The notes under the pieces are model-generated. The model searched no databases and was not told the DNA's origin. It saw only the letters and a list, made by a program, of their open reading frames with translations. The position numbers and the translations under genes are program-made. From contig CAYXIJ010000008.1 in NCBI GenBank assembly GCA_964465375.1, forward strand, positions 1 through 64,000: a DNA stretch of 64,000 nucleotides, read 5' to 3'. This DNA is from CAJWKT01 sp964465375. Lineage in GTDB: Bacteria > Pseudomonadota > Gammaproteobacteria > Steroidobacterales > Rariloculaceae. Of this stretch, positions 46,638-56,803 are shown one piece after another (within the stretch, counting starts at the first letter, position 1; every line of letters begins with the position of its first letter).

Positions 46638-47585
46638 ATGCCTCTTAAACCTACCCAATTCATTTGGCAAGACGGTCAATTAGTCCCATGGGAGCAGGCA
46701 ATGGTCCATGTGTTGACGCATGCCTTACATTACGGCTCGTCAGTATTCGAAGGAATAAGGAGCTACAAAACGCCTACTGGACCTATAGGCTTTCGGCTCA
46801 CTAATCACATTCAGAGAATGTTTGATTCCGCAAAAATTTACCGCCTAAGTATTCCCTACTCGATTAACGAAATCGTTGCTGCCTGCATAAAAGTACTTAC
46901 AAAAAATGATTTAGGCGAAGGCGCTTACCTAAGGCCGCTCGCCTTTAGAGGCTACGGAGAAATGGGAGTAATTGGTGATCCTGAAAAGCCAGCAAATTGC
47001 ATAATCGCGGCTTGGAACTGGGGCACCTATCTTGGCGAAGAAGCGCTTGAAAAAGGTGTTGATGTTTGTGTCTCTTCTTGGCAAAGGGTGTCACCAAACA
47101 CAGTACCTACCCTTTCCAAAGCAGGCGGCAATTACCTATCGAGCTTTTTAGTTAGCGATGAAGCCAGGCGGCTTGGATTTCATGAAGGAATTGCGCTCAA
47201 CCATCAAGGTAATGTTAGTGAAGGTGCCGGCGAAAATCTTTTTCTCGTCCGAGAAGGGAAGATCTATACTCCTCCCCTATCCGACTCCATCCTAGGGGGC
47301 TTGACCCGCGATACAACATGCAGACTGGCTGAGTCATTAGGTCTTTCTATAAATGAACAAAGCATCCCGCGAGAAATGCTTTACATAGCGGATGAAATTT
47401 TCTTGACGGGATCTGCAGCAGAAATTACGCCTGTTCGCTCAGTGGATCGAATTTCAGTCGGAAATGGGCGCCGGGGTCCAGTGACTGAGCGCCTCCAACA
47501 GGAATTCTTCGGGCTATTTGATGGATCAGTGATCGATCAATGGGGCTGGCTGGAACCAATTAACCCTAGCGAACCCGAAACTTAG
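46638..47585 (+). CDS. ilvE: Branched-chain amino acid aminotransferase
   Basis: A class IV PLP-dependent aminotransferase of 315 residues that performs the last step for Leu, Ile and Val. It has HYGSSVFEGIRSY near residue 32, the PLP lysine near 161 in TLSKAGGNYL, EGAGENLFLV, and LTGSAAEITPV near 270. It lies between leuA and leuC, unusual inside a leu operon but sensible because all products are used together. Confidence 0.95.
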   Translation: MPLKPTQFIWQDGQLVPWEQAMVHVLTHALHYGSSVFEGIRSYKTPTGPIGFRLTNHIQRMFDSAKIYRLSIPYSINEIVAACIKVLTKNDLGEGAYLRPLAFRGYGEMGVIGDPEKPANCIIAAWNWGTYLGEEALEKGVDVCVSSWQRVSPNTVPTLSKAGGNYLSSFLVSDEARRLGFHEGIALNHQGNVSEGAGENLFLVREGKIYTPPLSDSILGGLTRDTTCRLAESLGLSINEQSIPREMLYIADEIFLTGSAAEITPVRSVDRISVGNGRRGPVTERLQQEFFGLFDGSVIDQWGWLEPINPSEPET

Positions 47586-47657
47586 GCCTGATAGTCACTA
47601 GGTATTAAAAAAATGTTTTCCGAAAAAGAAAATACTAACCTATAAAGTGGGTGAGAT

Positions 47658-49067
47658 ATGCCTGTTAACTCATTGTTTGAAAAGATTTGGGATGCACATA
47701 TTGTTTCACAGGAAACGAAAGAAACGCCTGCAATTCTTTATGTTGATCTCCATCTCATACATGAGGTCACAAGCCCGGTAGCATTTAACCAGCTCCGCGA
47801 TAAAGGGCTGAAAGTACGTCGCCCCAACTTAACCTTGGCTACTATAGATCACTCCATTCCCACTGTACCCGTTAGCTCTATTAAGGAACTCAAAGCCATC
47901 AGTGAACCAGCAGCTACAAATGCCGTAATTCAAATGGAGGAAAACTGCGCCGATTACGGCATACCAATTTATGGTTTGAGTAGTGAGCAACGCGGCATAG
48001 TTCATGTTATCGGACCAGAGCTAGGTGCTACGCAGCCGGGAAAAACAATTGTTTGTGGGGATTCCCATACAAGTACCCATGGAGCTTTGGGCGCTCTAGC
48101 ATTTGGTATAGGGACCACGGAAGTGGGACACGTACTAGCAACACAATGCTTACTTCAAAGGCGACCCAAAACTCTTGCTGTAATTTTGGACGGAACCCTC
48201 CAGAAAGGCGTAACTGCGAAGGATATTATTCTTGCAATCATCGGAAACATCGGTGTCGATGGCGGCACAGGGTATGTCATCGAATACAGAGGGACAGCAA
48301 TATCTCAGCTCTCAATTGAGGAAAGAATGACCATCTGCAACATGTCCATAGAAGCTGGGGCAAGAGCTGGCTTAATTGAACCCGATGACACGACTTATGA
48401 GTACCTTGCCGGCCGCCCAATGGCGCCCAAAGGACAGGATTGGGCGGATGCCCTCGTCCGTTGGAAAAGTTTGCCTAGTGACCCCGATGCCCTCTTTGAT
48501 AAGTCCATAAATCTGAATGTATCTCAGCTAACACCTATGGTGACCTTTGGCACAAACCCAGGCATGGTCATCCCCATTGATCAAGCAATACCAGCGCCTC
48601 CGAATGGCGATCTTGCTTTTGCTAAGGCGCTGGATTACATGCGCGTTAAGCCCGGCGCGCCGTTACTTGGACAACCAGTAGATGTTGTATTTGTTGGGAG
48701 CTGTACCAACGGTCGCCTCAGTGATCTTAAGTCAGCAGCAAGTCTTTTGAATGGGAGAAAAGTTGCAGACAATGTAAGAATGTTGGTAGTACCGGGCTCA
48801 CAACAAGTCAAGCGAGAAGCAGAAGCTGAAGGGCTCCATGAAATTATCTGTGCTTCTGGTGCCGAATGGCGCGAACCTGGGTGTTCCATGTGTCTGGGGA
48901 TGAACGGCGACACAGTACCAAGCGGGAAGTTAGCTGTAAGCACAAGTAATCGTAACTTTGAAGGACGGCAAGGTATGGGTGCGCGAACGATACTTGCCAG
49001 CCCCTTGACAGCTGCTGCCTCTGCCATCAGTGGGGTCATCACTGACCCCAGGAAGCTAATGGAGTAA
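47658..49067 (+). CDS. leuC: 3-isopropylmalate dehydratase large subunit
   Basis: LeuC (469 residues) isomerises 2- to 3-isopropylmalate together with LeuD. The [4Fe-4S] ligands are visible: Cys near 348 in GSCTNGR and Cys near 408 and 411 in [22 protein letters not shown] lies near residue 135. The gene follows ilvE after 72 bases and precedes leuD by eight bases. Confidence 0.97.
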   Translation: MPVNSLFEKIWDAHIVSQETKETPAILYVDLHLIHEVTSPVAFNQLRDKGLKVRRPNLTLATIDHSIPTVPVSSIKELKAISEPAATNAVIQMEENCADYGIPIYGLSSEQRGIVHVIGPELGATQPGKTIVCGDSHTSTHGALGALAFGIGTTEVGHVLATQCLLQRRPKTLAVILDGTLQKGVTAKDIILAIIGNIGVDGGTGYVIEYRGTAISQLSIEERMTICNMSIEAGARAGLIEPDDTTYEYLAGRPMAPKGQDWADALVRWKSLPSDPDALFDKSINLNVSQLTPMVTFGTNPGMVIPIDQAIPAPPNGDLAFAKALDYMRVKPGAPLLGQPVDVVFVGSCTNGRLSDLKSAASLLNGRKVADNVRMLVVPGSQQVKREAEAEGLHEIICASGAEWREPGCSMCLGMNGDTVPSGKLAVSTSNRNFEGRQGMGARTILASPLTAAASAISGVITDPRKLME

Positions 49068-49075
49068 GTGCAGCT

Positions 49076-49648
49076 ATGGACCCAATTATTCAGATAAAAT
49101 CAACTACTGTTGTGCTTCCCTACGATGATATCGATACTGACCAAATAATTCCGGCCCGCTACATTAATACAAATACTAAAGAGGGATTGGGTGAGCATCT
49201 CTTTACGGACTGGCGTCACGATAAAAATGGAGAAGAGCGCTTAGATTTCCCATTAAATGACCCAAAATCAAAGAAAGCCACTATTTTAGTGGCTGGGCAC
49301 AATTTTGGATGCGGCTCTTCAAGAGAGCATGCGCCCTGGGCCCTTCTAGACTATGGGATCCGTGCGGTTATTAGCACCGAGATAGCTGATATTTTCCGAA
49401 ACAACTCCCTCAAAAATGGCCTGATTCCAGTAATTGTTAACCCAGAAAACCACCAGTGGCTTTTAGATCATCCAGGAGCTAAAGTTACCGTTAGTCTCGA
49501 AAAGAGTAGCCTAACAATCGAGCAGCAAGCACCTCTGGATTTTTCCATTGATCCCTTTTCTCGTTATTGCCTCATGAATGGATTAGATCAATTGGGGTTT
49601 TTAGTAGATCGCGAAAAGCATATCGCTAACTACGAGTCCAAGCGATGA
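49076..49648 (+). CDS. leuD: 3-isopropylmalate dehydratase small subunit
   Basis: LeuD (190 residues) completes the LeuCD isomerase. It has [13 protein letters not shown] near residue 17 and the [15 protein letters not shown] motif near 76-90, whose Ser-Arg residues bind substrate. The stop overlaps the leuB start by four bases. Confidence 0.96.
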   Translation: MDPIIQIKSTTVVLPYDDIDTDQIIPARYINTNTKEGLGEHLFTDWRHDKNGEERLDFPLNDPKSKKATILVAGHNFGCGSSREHAPWALLDYGIRAVISTEIADIFRNNSLKNGLIPVIVNPENHQWLLDHPGAKVTVSLEKSSLTIEQQAPLDFSIDPFSRYCLMNGLDQLGFLVDREKHIANYESKR

Positions 49649-50693
49649 GTCGCTCAGTTGTCGTGCTTCCTGGCGACGGTATCGGGCCCGAAGTAACTGC
49701 CGAAGCAATCCAAATCTTAAAGTCAGTTGATGAGCAACTTAACCTCAAGTTAGAGTTTAGTGAGGGACTGATTGGAGGCGCGGCACTCGATGCTACCGGC
49801 GAGCCACTTCCCGCCAGTACGGTGGATCTTTGCAAAAAAGCCGATGCTATTCTCTTGGGTGCCGTAGGGGGTAGCAAATGGGAACACTTACCTGCTGGAC
49901 CTGAGGCTTACGAAAAACTCTGGGGCTATACGCGAACCTTCGCCCCGTAAAGACATTGCCGGAACTCGTGGACGCATCACCCCTCAAAGCAGATCGCCTA
50001 GATGGCGTAGACATCATGGTGATCCGGGAATTGACTGGAGGAATCTACTTCGGAAAAAGAAAGCTATCATTAACCCGTGCTTATGATACTTGTGAATACA
50101 CAACCGAAGAAATAAAACGGATTTGCCGTATGGCGGGTAATCTCGCGATGACCCGAAGGCGAAAGGTAACCTCAGTTGACAAACACAATGTGCTTGATAC
50201 TTCCCGACTGTGGCGCAAAACGGCTACTGGGCTTTTCCATGCTGAATTTCCAGAGATTGAATTGGAGCACATTTATGTTGATGCGGCGGCTATGCACCTA
50301 CTTAATCGCCCCAAAGACTTCGACGTCCTCGTAACTGAAAACATGTTTGGAGATATATTAACTGATGAGGCCTCAATGCTCGCTGGATCTCTCGGCCTTC
50401 TCCCCTCTGCATCCCTAAGCGATGAAGGCCCCAGTCTCTACGAGCCCATTCATGGCTCCGCTCCGGATATTGCGGGCCGTAATTCGGCAAACCCCACCGG
50501 TGCTATCCTTAGTGCTGCCATGCTACTAAGGCACAGCCTAGACTTGCCTAGCGCTGCAGCCGCTATAGAGGGGGCAATTGCAGCAACCTATGCAGCAGGG
50601 TTCCGAACGCCTGACCTTGGTGCTGCTAAGAATAATCAAAACGTAGGAACCAAAGAGTTTGGTGAAGCCGTCCTCGCTCACTTAGAACTTTAG
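49645..50693 (+). pseudogene. leuB: 3-isopropylmalate dehydrogenase, split by a frameshift
   Basis: LeuB oxidatively decarboxylates 3-isopropylmalate. Here the gene is in two frames. The first (49645-49950) has [10 protein letters not shown] and GAVGGSKW but ends early at a TAA (49948-49950). The rest continues one frame back from about 49935: [39 protein letters not shown] and EPIHGSAPDIAG are intact to 50693. The join region is also about four codons shorter than in usual LeuB (between GPEA and ANLRP), consistent with a deletion of about 13 bases. It could be real decay, or an assembly error. If real, the cell could not complete leucine synthesis with this copy. Confidence 0.85.
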
Positions 50694-50728
50694 ATTCAAT
50701 CTTTTCTTTCGAAACCATGGTCAATACA

Positions 50729-50772
50729 TTGCAAGTAGCACGCTAGTAGGATATTGTATTAATATACTATTA
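50729..50772 (+). promoter_or_regulatory. Candidate promoter and dyad operator before the his operon
   Basis: TTGCAA (50729-50734) and TATTGT (50752-50757), 17 bases apart, form a plausible promoter. Overlapping its -10 is an imperfect palindrome, TAGTAGGATATT (50744-50755) and AATATACTATTA (50761-50772), separated by five bases, with about 10 of 12 positions pairing. It lies 14 bases before the ATG of a TrpR/YerC-type regulator, so autoregulation is likely by inference. Confidence 0.4.
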
Positions 50773-50786
50773 CATTAGGTGGTCCC

Positions 50787-51101
50787 ATGAAACCACAAAA
50801 AGAAATACAGCGAAAGCCCAAGGTGCTTGAAAATACAGCCCTTTATCAGGCAATTTTATCTCTCCAAAATGAAGAAGAATGCTCCCAGTTCTTCTCTGAC
50901 CTCTGCACACCCTCAGAGCTTGAAGCCATGGTTGATCGATGGGCGGTAGTCCCCTATCTCAATAAAGGCCTCCCTTACCGGAAGATTCACGACATAACAG
51001 GTGTATCTGTAACCACTATTGGAAGAGTTGCAAGATTTCTGACAATTGGCAACGGGGGCTACAAGACTGCTCTTAATCGATTGGACCCCTTTAACTTATG
51101 A
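50787..51101 (+). CDS. TrpR/YerC/YecD-family regulator
   Basis: A 104-residue helical DNA-binding protein. The pattern ALYQAILSLQNEEECSQFF, LCTPSELEAMVDRW and the helix-turn-helix PYRKIHDITGVSVTTIGRVARFL match the TrpR-related YerC/YecD family. Members often sit next to his genes, but the effector is unknown; histidine control is an inference. The stop overlaps the hisG start by four bases, so it is in the his operon. AGGTGG lies just before the ATG. Confidence 0.85.
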   Translation: MKPQKEIQRKPKVLENTALYQAILSLQNEEECSQFFSDLCTPSELEAMVDRWAVVPYLNKGLPYRKIHDITGVSVTTIGRVARFLTIGNGGYKTALNRLDPFNL

Positions 51102-52000
51102 AGAAAGATAACACCAGAATACGTATTGCAGCCCAAAAGTCTGGCCGCCTAACGGAACACACAATGGAACTGTTGACGCGTTGTGGCCTTATATATTCGA
51201 AAGGACGCGATCAATTAATTTGCTATGGCGAAAATATGCCGGTAGATGTGATTCTAGTCCGAGATGATGATATTCCAAGCCTGGTACAGGAAAATCTTTG
51301 TGATTTAGGTATTGTTGGACTTAACGAGGTGGAAGAAACCCGCCTTAAACTCATCAGGCTCAATACTAAAGAGATTTTCTCTCAGATCAGCACTTTGGAT
51401 TTTGGCTATTGCCGATTGTCGTTTGCAGTACCAGAAGATCAAAACTGTGCTGACTCAAGCTTCCTTAACGGAAAGCGTATTGCTACAAGTTACCCTCAAA
51501 TAGTGGGCCACTATCTAAAAAATCAAGAAATAAAGGCCGAGATTGTAGAATTCTCCGGTGCAGTTGAGATAGCGCCGGGCCTTGGGAAAGCCGACATGAT
51601 TTGCGACCTTGTTTCTAGCGGCTCCACCCTTCAAGCCAACAAGTTAAAGGAAATCGATACCATTTTAGAAAGTCGAGCAACACTGATTCAGACCCCGAGC
51701 CCAATACCAGCTGGCAAGCAAGAATGGCTACAACGTTTACTGCAACGCGTTCAGGGCGTACTGCAGGTTAAAGAAAGCAAATATATTATGCTGCACGCAC
51801 CACGCTCTGCATTACCAAAAATCAGCGAACTATTACCGGGTAGCGAGTCACCCACCATAATTCCACTCGAGGGGTGCAACGACAAAGTTGCAGTGCATGC
51901 AGTCTGTCGAGAAAAAGTCTTTTGGGAAACTTTAGAGCTACTCAAGAAAGCGGGCGCTAGTTCTGTACTCGTACTGCCCGTTGAAAAAATGCTTACATAA
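51098..52000 (+). CDS. hisG: ATP phosphoribosyltransferase (long form)
   Basis: HisG performs the first step of histidine synthesis, joining ATP and PRPP. 300 residues, the long form with a C-terminal ACT-like regulatory domain (about 220-298) for feedback by histidine, so no HisZ is needed. The N-terminus IAAQKSGRL and DLVSSGSTLQANKL (PRPP loop) are typical. ATGA overlap with the regulator upstream. Confidence 0.96.
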   Translation: MKKDNTRIRIAAQKSGRLTEHTMELLTRCGLIYSKGRDQLICYGENMPVDVILVRDDDIPSLVQENLCDLGIVGLNEVEETRLKLIRLNTKEIFSQISTLDFGYCRLSFAVPEDQNCADSSFLNGKRIATSYPQIVGHYLKNQEIKAEIVEFSGAVEIAPGLGKADMICDLVSSGSTLQANKLKEIDTILESRATLIQTPSPIPAGKQEWLQRLLQRVQGVLQVKESKYIMLHAPRSALPKISELLPGSESPTIIPLEGCNDKVAVHAVCREKVFWETLELLKKAGASSVLVLPVEKMLT

Positions 52001-52013
52001 AATAATTGTGCTA

Positions 52014-53324
52014 ATGAAAAAATATCGATGGAATAAACTAACTTTTGCCGATCAGGAGCAGCTAATGCAACGGCCGGCCTTAGTTGACGATTCACAGCTT
52101 CTGAGTCGGGTGGAAGAAATTGTAGAGCTGGTGCGTGTTGAGGGCGATAGCGCTCTGCGTTCTTTGACTATGGAATTTGATCAAGTGGAACTCAAATCCT
52201 TTGAAGTTACCTCTGAAGAACTTTCTAACTCCTACAAAAAACTAGCAAAAACTACGAAAAATGCGATTGTTGCGGCCGCAAAAAATATTGAATACTTTCA
52301 TCGAGATCAGGTACCAAAATCAATTTCAAGAGACACCGCTCCAGGAGTACGATGTGAGCGAGTAATCCGCCCAATCCAAAATATAGGTCTCTATGTACCA
52401 GGTGGGGACAGTCCATTGCTCTCAACCGCGCTTATGCTAGCGATCCCTGCAGCTCTTGCGGAATGCCCCACAACGATCTTATGTAGCCCCCCTAATAAAA
52501 ATGGAAAAATAGATGCAGAAATACTTTTCGTAGCCCAAAAATACGGAATTAAGAAGATCTTCAAATTAGGTGGTGCGCAAGCTATAGCAGCTATGGCTTA
52601 TGGCACTCAAACGGTTCCTAAAGTAAATAAAATTTTTGGACCAGGAAATAGATGGGTAGCAGCGGCAAAAGCACATGTATCCCGAGATCCAAGTGGTGCT
52701 GCACAAGACCTTCCGGCTGGACCCTCAGAGCTTCTGGTAATCGCAGACGGAGAGGCTAACCCATCCTTCGTAGCGGCTGACCTACTTTCTCAGGCCGAAC
52801 ATAGCCCAGACTCACAAGTCATACTAATAACCAGCTCCGAAAGCCTAGCCGATAGCGTAGAAAATCAGGTCGCCCACCAAAAAAACAAACTAGCAAGGCA
52901 GGCAATAATAGAGGAGGCATTATCGCATTCTTATACATTGACGGTTACGAATCTTGAGATGGCCATCGATATTGCAAATAGATACGCACCAGAGCACCTA
53001 ATATTACAGACTCAACACCCCCGTAAACTGCTTGATCAGATCACGACAGCAGGTTCCGTTTTCCTTGGTCCGTGGGCCCCAGAAGCGGTGGGTGACTATT
53101 GCAGCGGAACCAATCACGTACTGCCAACTTACGGGTTAGCGCGCGGATATTCAGGCCTTGGGGTTAATGATTTCGTGCGGACTATGACAGTACAGGAGCT
53201 AAATCGGGACGGAATAGCCACTCTTGGTCCGTTAGCCGAGACATTGGCCAAGCTTGAAGGGCTAGACGCGCATGGAGCAGCAGTCACGCAGCGCCTAAAA
53301 GTACTAAATGAAATGGGGGCGTAA
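52014..53324 (+). CDS. hisD: Histidinol dehydrogenase
   Basis: HisD oxidises histidinol to histidine in two NAD-dependent steps with zinc. 436 residues from the ATG at 52014; a TTG at 51981 would overlap hisG, and the conserved start region [10 protein letters not shown] favours the ATG. Key segments: [27 protein letters not shown] (zinc and catalytic region) and RYAPEHLIL. It is three bases ahead of hisC. Confidence 0.95.
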   Translation: MKKYRWNKLTFADQEQLMQRPALVDDSQLLSRVEEIVELVRVEGDSALRSLTMEFDQVELKSFEVTSEELSNSYKKLAKTTKNAIVAAAKNIEYFHRDQVPKSISRDTAPGVRCERVIRPIQNIGLYVPGGDSPLLSTALMLAIPAALAECPTTILCSPPNKNGKIDAEILFVAQKYGIKKIFKLGGAQAIAAMAYGTQTVPKVNKIFGPGNRWVAAAKAHVSRDPSGAAQDLPAGPSELLVIADGEANPSFVAADLLSQAEHSPDSQVILITSSESLADSVENQVAHQKNKLARQAIIEEALSHSYTLTVTNLEMAIDIANRYAPEHLILQTQHPRKLLDQITTAGSVFLGPWAPEAVGDYCSGTNHVLPTYGLARGYSGLGVNDFVRTMTVQELNRDGIATLGPLAETLAKLEGLDAHGAAVTQRLKVLNEMGA

Positions 53325-53326
53325 CA

Positions 53327-54379
53327 GTGGCAGATATCCTCCAACTAGCCCGCCCCGAACTTCGAAAGCTTAAGCCTTACTCTCCGGGTGGCTGCGAATC
53401 TGGCCTAGTACGCCTAAATGCGAATGAATCCCCATGGCGAATACCTGACGACAATACCGAGAGAGGTCTCAATTTTTACCCCCCACCAAGGCCATTGCTC
53501 CTGCGCAAACTCCTCGCTGAGCACTATGGCGTTATCGAAGAAAAAATTTTAGTTACCCGGGGAAGTACAGAAGCTATTGATCTTTTGATCAGGGGTTTTT
53601 GCGCAGCCGGAAAAGACCAACTTCTCACCTGCCCCCCAACTTTTGATATGTACCGTCTGTATGCGGGAATCCAAAACGTTGAAGTTCTTGAGGTACCATT
53701 GCTGAGGGAAAAGGGCTTCGCCATTAATTCCAAGTCAATCGTAGAACGAGTAACCGAAAAAACTAAAATAATTTTTCTTTGTTCGCCAAATAACCCTACC
53801 GGACAATCAATAGAACACAAGGATATCGAATTTATATGCCAAGCAGTTCAAGAAAAAACATTAGTTGTGCTCGATGAGGCATACCAAGAATTTTCAGATA
53901 AACAGGACTTTAGCGCATTGGAGGAAAAATACGAGAATGTTCTCAGGCTTCGTACGCTATCGAAATTTATATCACTAGCTGGTATACGCTGTGGCGTAGT
54001 CATAGCAGAACCGAAGCTTATCAATTTCTTAGGTAGCATATTGCCGCCCTACTCATTTCCTACACCGTCTATTGAGTTGGCACTTAAGGCTCTCGATAAA
54101 AAATCTCTAACTACCGGAAAGGAAAGGATTCAAGTGCTGCGCGCTGAAAGAACTCGACTAAAAAAAGAATTAATGAATGTCAGTGATATAAAAAAAGTGT
54201 GGCCCAGTGATGCAAATTTCATTTTTGTTGAAACGTCAAATGCAGAAAATTTTCAAAAGAAAGCGCGACAGGCAAATATTTTGATACGTACCTTTCCGGA
54301 TCAACCCGCGCTACAAAACTGTGTCCGTATTACTGTGGGGCGACGAGAAGACAACAATAAGTTATTACAGGCTTTCTAG
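53327..54379 (+). CDS. hisC: Histidinol-phosphate aminotransferase
   Basis: A fold-type I PLP aminotransferase of 350 residues that makes histidinol phosphate. It has LNANESPWR near residue 28, CSPNNPTGQ, DEAYQEF and the PLP lysine in LRTLSKFISLAGIRCG near residue 212. GTG start. Order hisG-D-C-B-H-A-F matches enterobacteria. Confidence 0.95.
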   Translation: MADILQLARPELRKLKPYSPGGCESGLVRLNANESPWRIPDDNTERGLNFYPPPRPLLLRKLLAEHYGVIEEKILVTRGSTEAIDLLIRGFCAAGKDQLLTCPPTFDMYRLYAGIQNVEVLEVPLLREKGFAINSKSIVERVTEKTKIIFLCSPNNPTGQSIEHKDIEFICQAVQEKTLVVLDEAYQEFSDKQDFSALEEKYENVLRLRTLSKFISLAGIRCGVVIAEPKLINFLGSILPPYSFPTPSIELALKALDKKSLTTGKERIQVLRAERTRLKKELMNVSDIKKVWPSDANFIFVETSNAENFQKKARQANILIRTFPDQPALQNCVRITVGRREDNNKLLQAF

Positions 54380-54394
54380 AGCAGGGTTTAAGTC

Positions 54395-55468
54395 ATGGCG
54401 CGTAAATTTATTTTTCTTGATCGTGATGGAACTCTTATAGAAGAGCCCGATGATCAACAAGTGGATTCACTCAACAAAGTTAAATTTATGCCAGGAGTGA
54501 TCCCCGCTCTCCTACGCCTAAAATCAGCGGGCTTTGAATTCGTGATTATCAGCAACCAAGACGGGCTTGGAAAAAAAGAGTTTCCACTGGAATCATTCCA
54601 GCTAGTTCAGGATTTCATAAAAACGGCCTTTTCTTCTCAGGGTATTGATTTTACTAAAGAATTTTTTTGTCCCCACACGACCGAGGATAACTGTAATTGC
54701 AGAAAACCTAATCCTGGTTTGGTAAGTGAATTCTTTAAAAAAGTAGATGTTGATCACGAAAAAAGTGTCGTGGTGGGTGACCGTGATAGTGATATGCGGC
54801 TAGCCGAAAATCTTGGTATACGCGGATTGAGGATCAGACTTACCGGAGAAACCCATGAGACTTGGCCAGAAATTACCCGGCTTCTTCTCGATAAACCGCG
54901 ACAGGCAAAAATCGAACGAAAAACACGCGAAACAAATATCTCTATCCAAGTTGATTTAGATTCAGCTCAAGAACCACGAATTGATACCGGTATAAAGTTT
55001 TTTGACCACATGCTTGAGCAATTAGGAAAACATGGTGCCTTTGGGCTAGATATCCGCTGCCAAGGTGATCTGGAAGTCGATGAACATCACACAGTGGAAG
55101 ATGTTGCATTAACAATTGGGGAAGCACTTAAAAAAGCCCTTGGAGATAAAAAAAATATTGAACGCTATGGGTTTCTATTACCTATGGATGAAGCAGAGGC
55201 AAGGGTTTCTATAGATTTAAGTGCGCGACCGTATCTTGTATTTGATGGTGAATTTACTCGAGAGCGTGTGGGAGAACTTCCCACGGAATTAGTTCCCCAT
55301 TTTTTTCGATCTTTGGCTGATTCCTTAGGTGCAGCTATCCATATACAGGTAATAGGTGAAAATAACCACCACATGGTAGAAAGTTGTTTCAAGGGCGTTG
55401 CAAGGGCACTTCGAGAGGCCTTTCGGCGTACTGGAAGTGGCCTACCCTCGACCAAGGGTCAGCTATGA
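54395..55468 (+). CDS. hisB: Bifunctional histidinol-phosphatase / imidazoleglycerol-phosphate dehydratase
   Basis: 357 residues with two enzymes. The N-terminal HAD phosphatase (about 1-165) has FLDRDGTLIEEP and VVGDRDSDMRLAE. The C-terminal IGPD domain (about 168-357) has the metal-binding motifs FFDHMLEQ, DEHHTVEDVA and NNHHMVESCFK. The fused form is typical of many gammaproteobacteria. It overlaps hisH by four bases. Confidence 0.96.
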   Translation: MARKFIFLDRDGTLIEEPDDQQVDSLNKVKFMPGVIPALLRLKSAGFEFVIISNQDGLGKKEFPLESFQLVQDFIKTAFSSQGIDFTKEFFCPHTTEDNCNCRKPNPGLVSEFFKKVDVDHEKSVVVGDRDSDMRLAENLGIRGLRIRLTGETHETWPEITRLLLDKPRQAKIERKTRETNISIQVDLDSAQEPRIDTGIKFFDHMLEQLGKHGAFGLDIRCQGDLEVDEHHTVEDVALTIGEALKKALGDKKNIERYGFLLPMDEAEARVSIDLSARPYLVFDGEFTRERVGELPTELVPHFFRSLADSLGAAIHIQVIGENNHHMVESCFKGVARALREAFRRTGSGLPSTKGQL

Positions 55469-56061
55469 AAAAAAGACCCGCAATAGTCGCTACCGGTGGA
55501 GCCAACCTAGCTTCATTGACGTTTGCCTTAAAGCGTCTCGGTGCAGAAGCAGAGGTAACGGAAGATCCCGATATAGTAATGGATGCAAATCACGTAATTC
55601 TACCAGGCGTGGGTACTGCCCTTGATGCAATAAAAAGACTGGAGAGAATCGGCCTAAAAAATACGATACCTCAACTTACGCAACCAGTTCTTGGGATCTG
55701 TCTTGGTATGCAGCTGTTATTTTCAGGCTCTGATGAGGACAACACTCGATGCCTAGGGATCATTGACGGTCAAGCTCACCGCTTCAAGGCAAACCAAAAG
55801 CTCCCAATTCCTCAAATGGGCTGGAACCAATTGCAACTAGTGGGTAAATCACCGCTGTTGAAAGATATTTCAGAGGGAGACTACGTCTACTTTATTCACA
55901 GCTATGCAGTACCCGAAGGTAACTATACCCGCGCATCTTGCAACTACGGCCAAAAATTTTCAGCCGTTGTAGAACAAAAGAATTTTTACGGAACTCAATT
56001 TCACCCAGAGCGTTCTGGGCTGCTAGGCGCAAAAGTGTTGGCAAACTTTCTTAAGCTATAA
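55465..56061 (+). CDS. hisH: Imidazole glycerol phosphate synthase, glutaminase subunit
   Basis: HisH provides ammonia to HisF. 198 residues from the ATG at 55465, which overlaps the hisB stop (ATGA). Class I glutaminase triad: Cys in LGICLGMQL near residue 78, His and Glu in FHPERSG near 180. The longer frame upstream lies within hisB and is not used. Confidence 0.95.
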   Translation: MKKRPAIVATGGANLASLTFALKRLGAEAEVTEDPDIVMDANHVILPGVGTALDAIKRLERIGLKNTIPQLTQPVLGICLGMQLLFSGSDEDNTRCLGIIDGQAHRFKANQKLPIPQMGWNQLQLVGKSPLLKDISEGDYVYFIHSYAVPEGNYTRASCNYGQKFSAVVEQKNFYGTQFHPERSGLLGAKVLANFLKL

Positions 56062-56065
56062 CGTC

Positions 56066-56803
56066 ATGCAACTAATTCCAGCAATTGATATTCGGAAAGG
56101 CAGATGTGTTCGCTTATTTCAAGGTGATTTTACAAAGGAGACTCTATACAAAATAGAGCCCATAGAATTAGCAGCGCACTATGCATCCGTAGGTGCTCGA
56201 TGGCTCCACGTAGTTGATTTGGACGGAGCAAAAATAGGTAGACCAGAAAATTTTCAACTAATTACAAGTATTGCGCAAAAAATCAGCTTATTAATTCAAG
56301 TGGGCGGAGGAATTCGGACTTTAGCCCACTTGCGAAAAGCGCTAAAAAGCGCTGATAGAGCAGTAATCGGGAGTCTTGCAGTCGAGCAACCCACTAAAGT
56401 CATGAGTTGGTTCAATATGTTTGACGCGGAGCGCTTAACACTCGCACTCGACGTTCGCATAGATGCATCTGGAGTACCTATGCTTGCTACTTACGGCTGG
56501 ACTAAGCCCACTCAAGTTAGTTTATGGCATCTACTGAAACAATATCAAAATACAGGACTTAAGCATGTTTTATGTACTGATATAGACAGAGATGGCACCA
56601 TGATAGGCCCCAACATTGGGCTCTATGAGAGCTGTATAAAACGCTGGCCAAACATAAAGTTTCAGGCCTCAGGGGGAATTCGCAACAAAAGTGACCTTGC
56701 CGCGCTTGAAAAGCTGAAAGTAAGTGCGGCGATCTCTGGTAGAGCCCTTTTAGAAAGAGAAATTTTAATAGAGGAGATGGCCCCATACTTGCCAAACGCC
56801 TAA
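56066..56803 (+). CDS. hisA: ProFAR isomerase
   Basis: HisA is a (beta/alpha)8 barrel of 245 residues that isomerises ProFAR to PRFAR. The acid Asp8 is in [18 protein letters not shown] and the second catalytic Asp is in [10 protein letters not shown] near residue 172. VGGGIRTL and ASGGIRN are the phosphate-binding loops. Its last 19 bases overlap the proposed hisF start. Confidence 0.95.
   Translation: MQLIPAIDIRKGRCVRLFQGDFTKETLYKIEPIELAAHYASVGARWLHVVDLDGAKIGRPENFQLITSIAQKISLLIQVGGGIRTLAHLRKALKSADRAVIGSLAVEQPTKVMSWFNMFDAERLTLALDVRIDASGVPMLATYGWTKPTQVSLWHLLKQYQNTGLKHVLCTDIDRDGTMIGPNIGLYESCIKRWPNIKFQASGGIRNKSDLAALEKLKVSAAISGRALLEREILIEEMAPYLPNA

Noticed and set aside
47586..47657. Short ORF between ilvE and leuC
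   Set aside because: It has only 10 codons and no ribosome binding site; the gap is only 72 bases.
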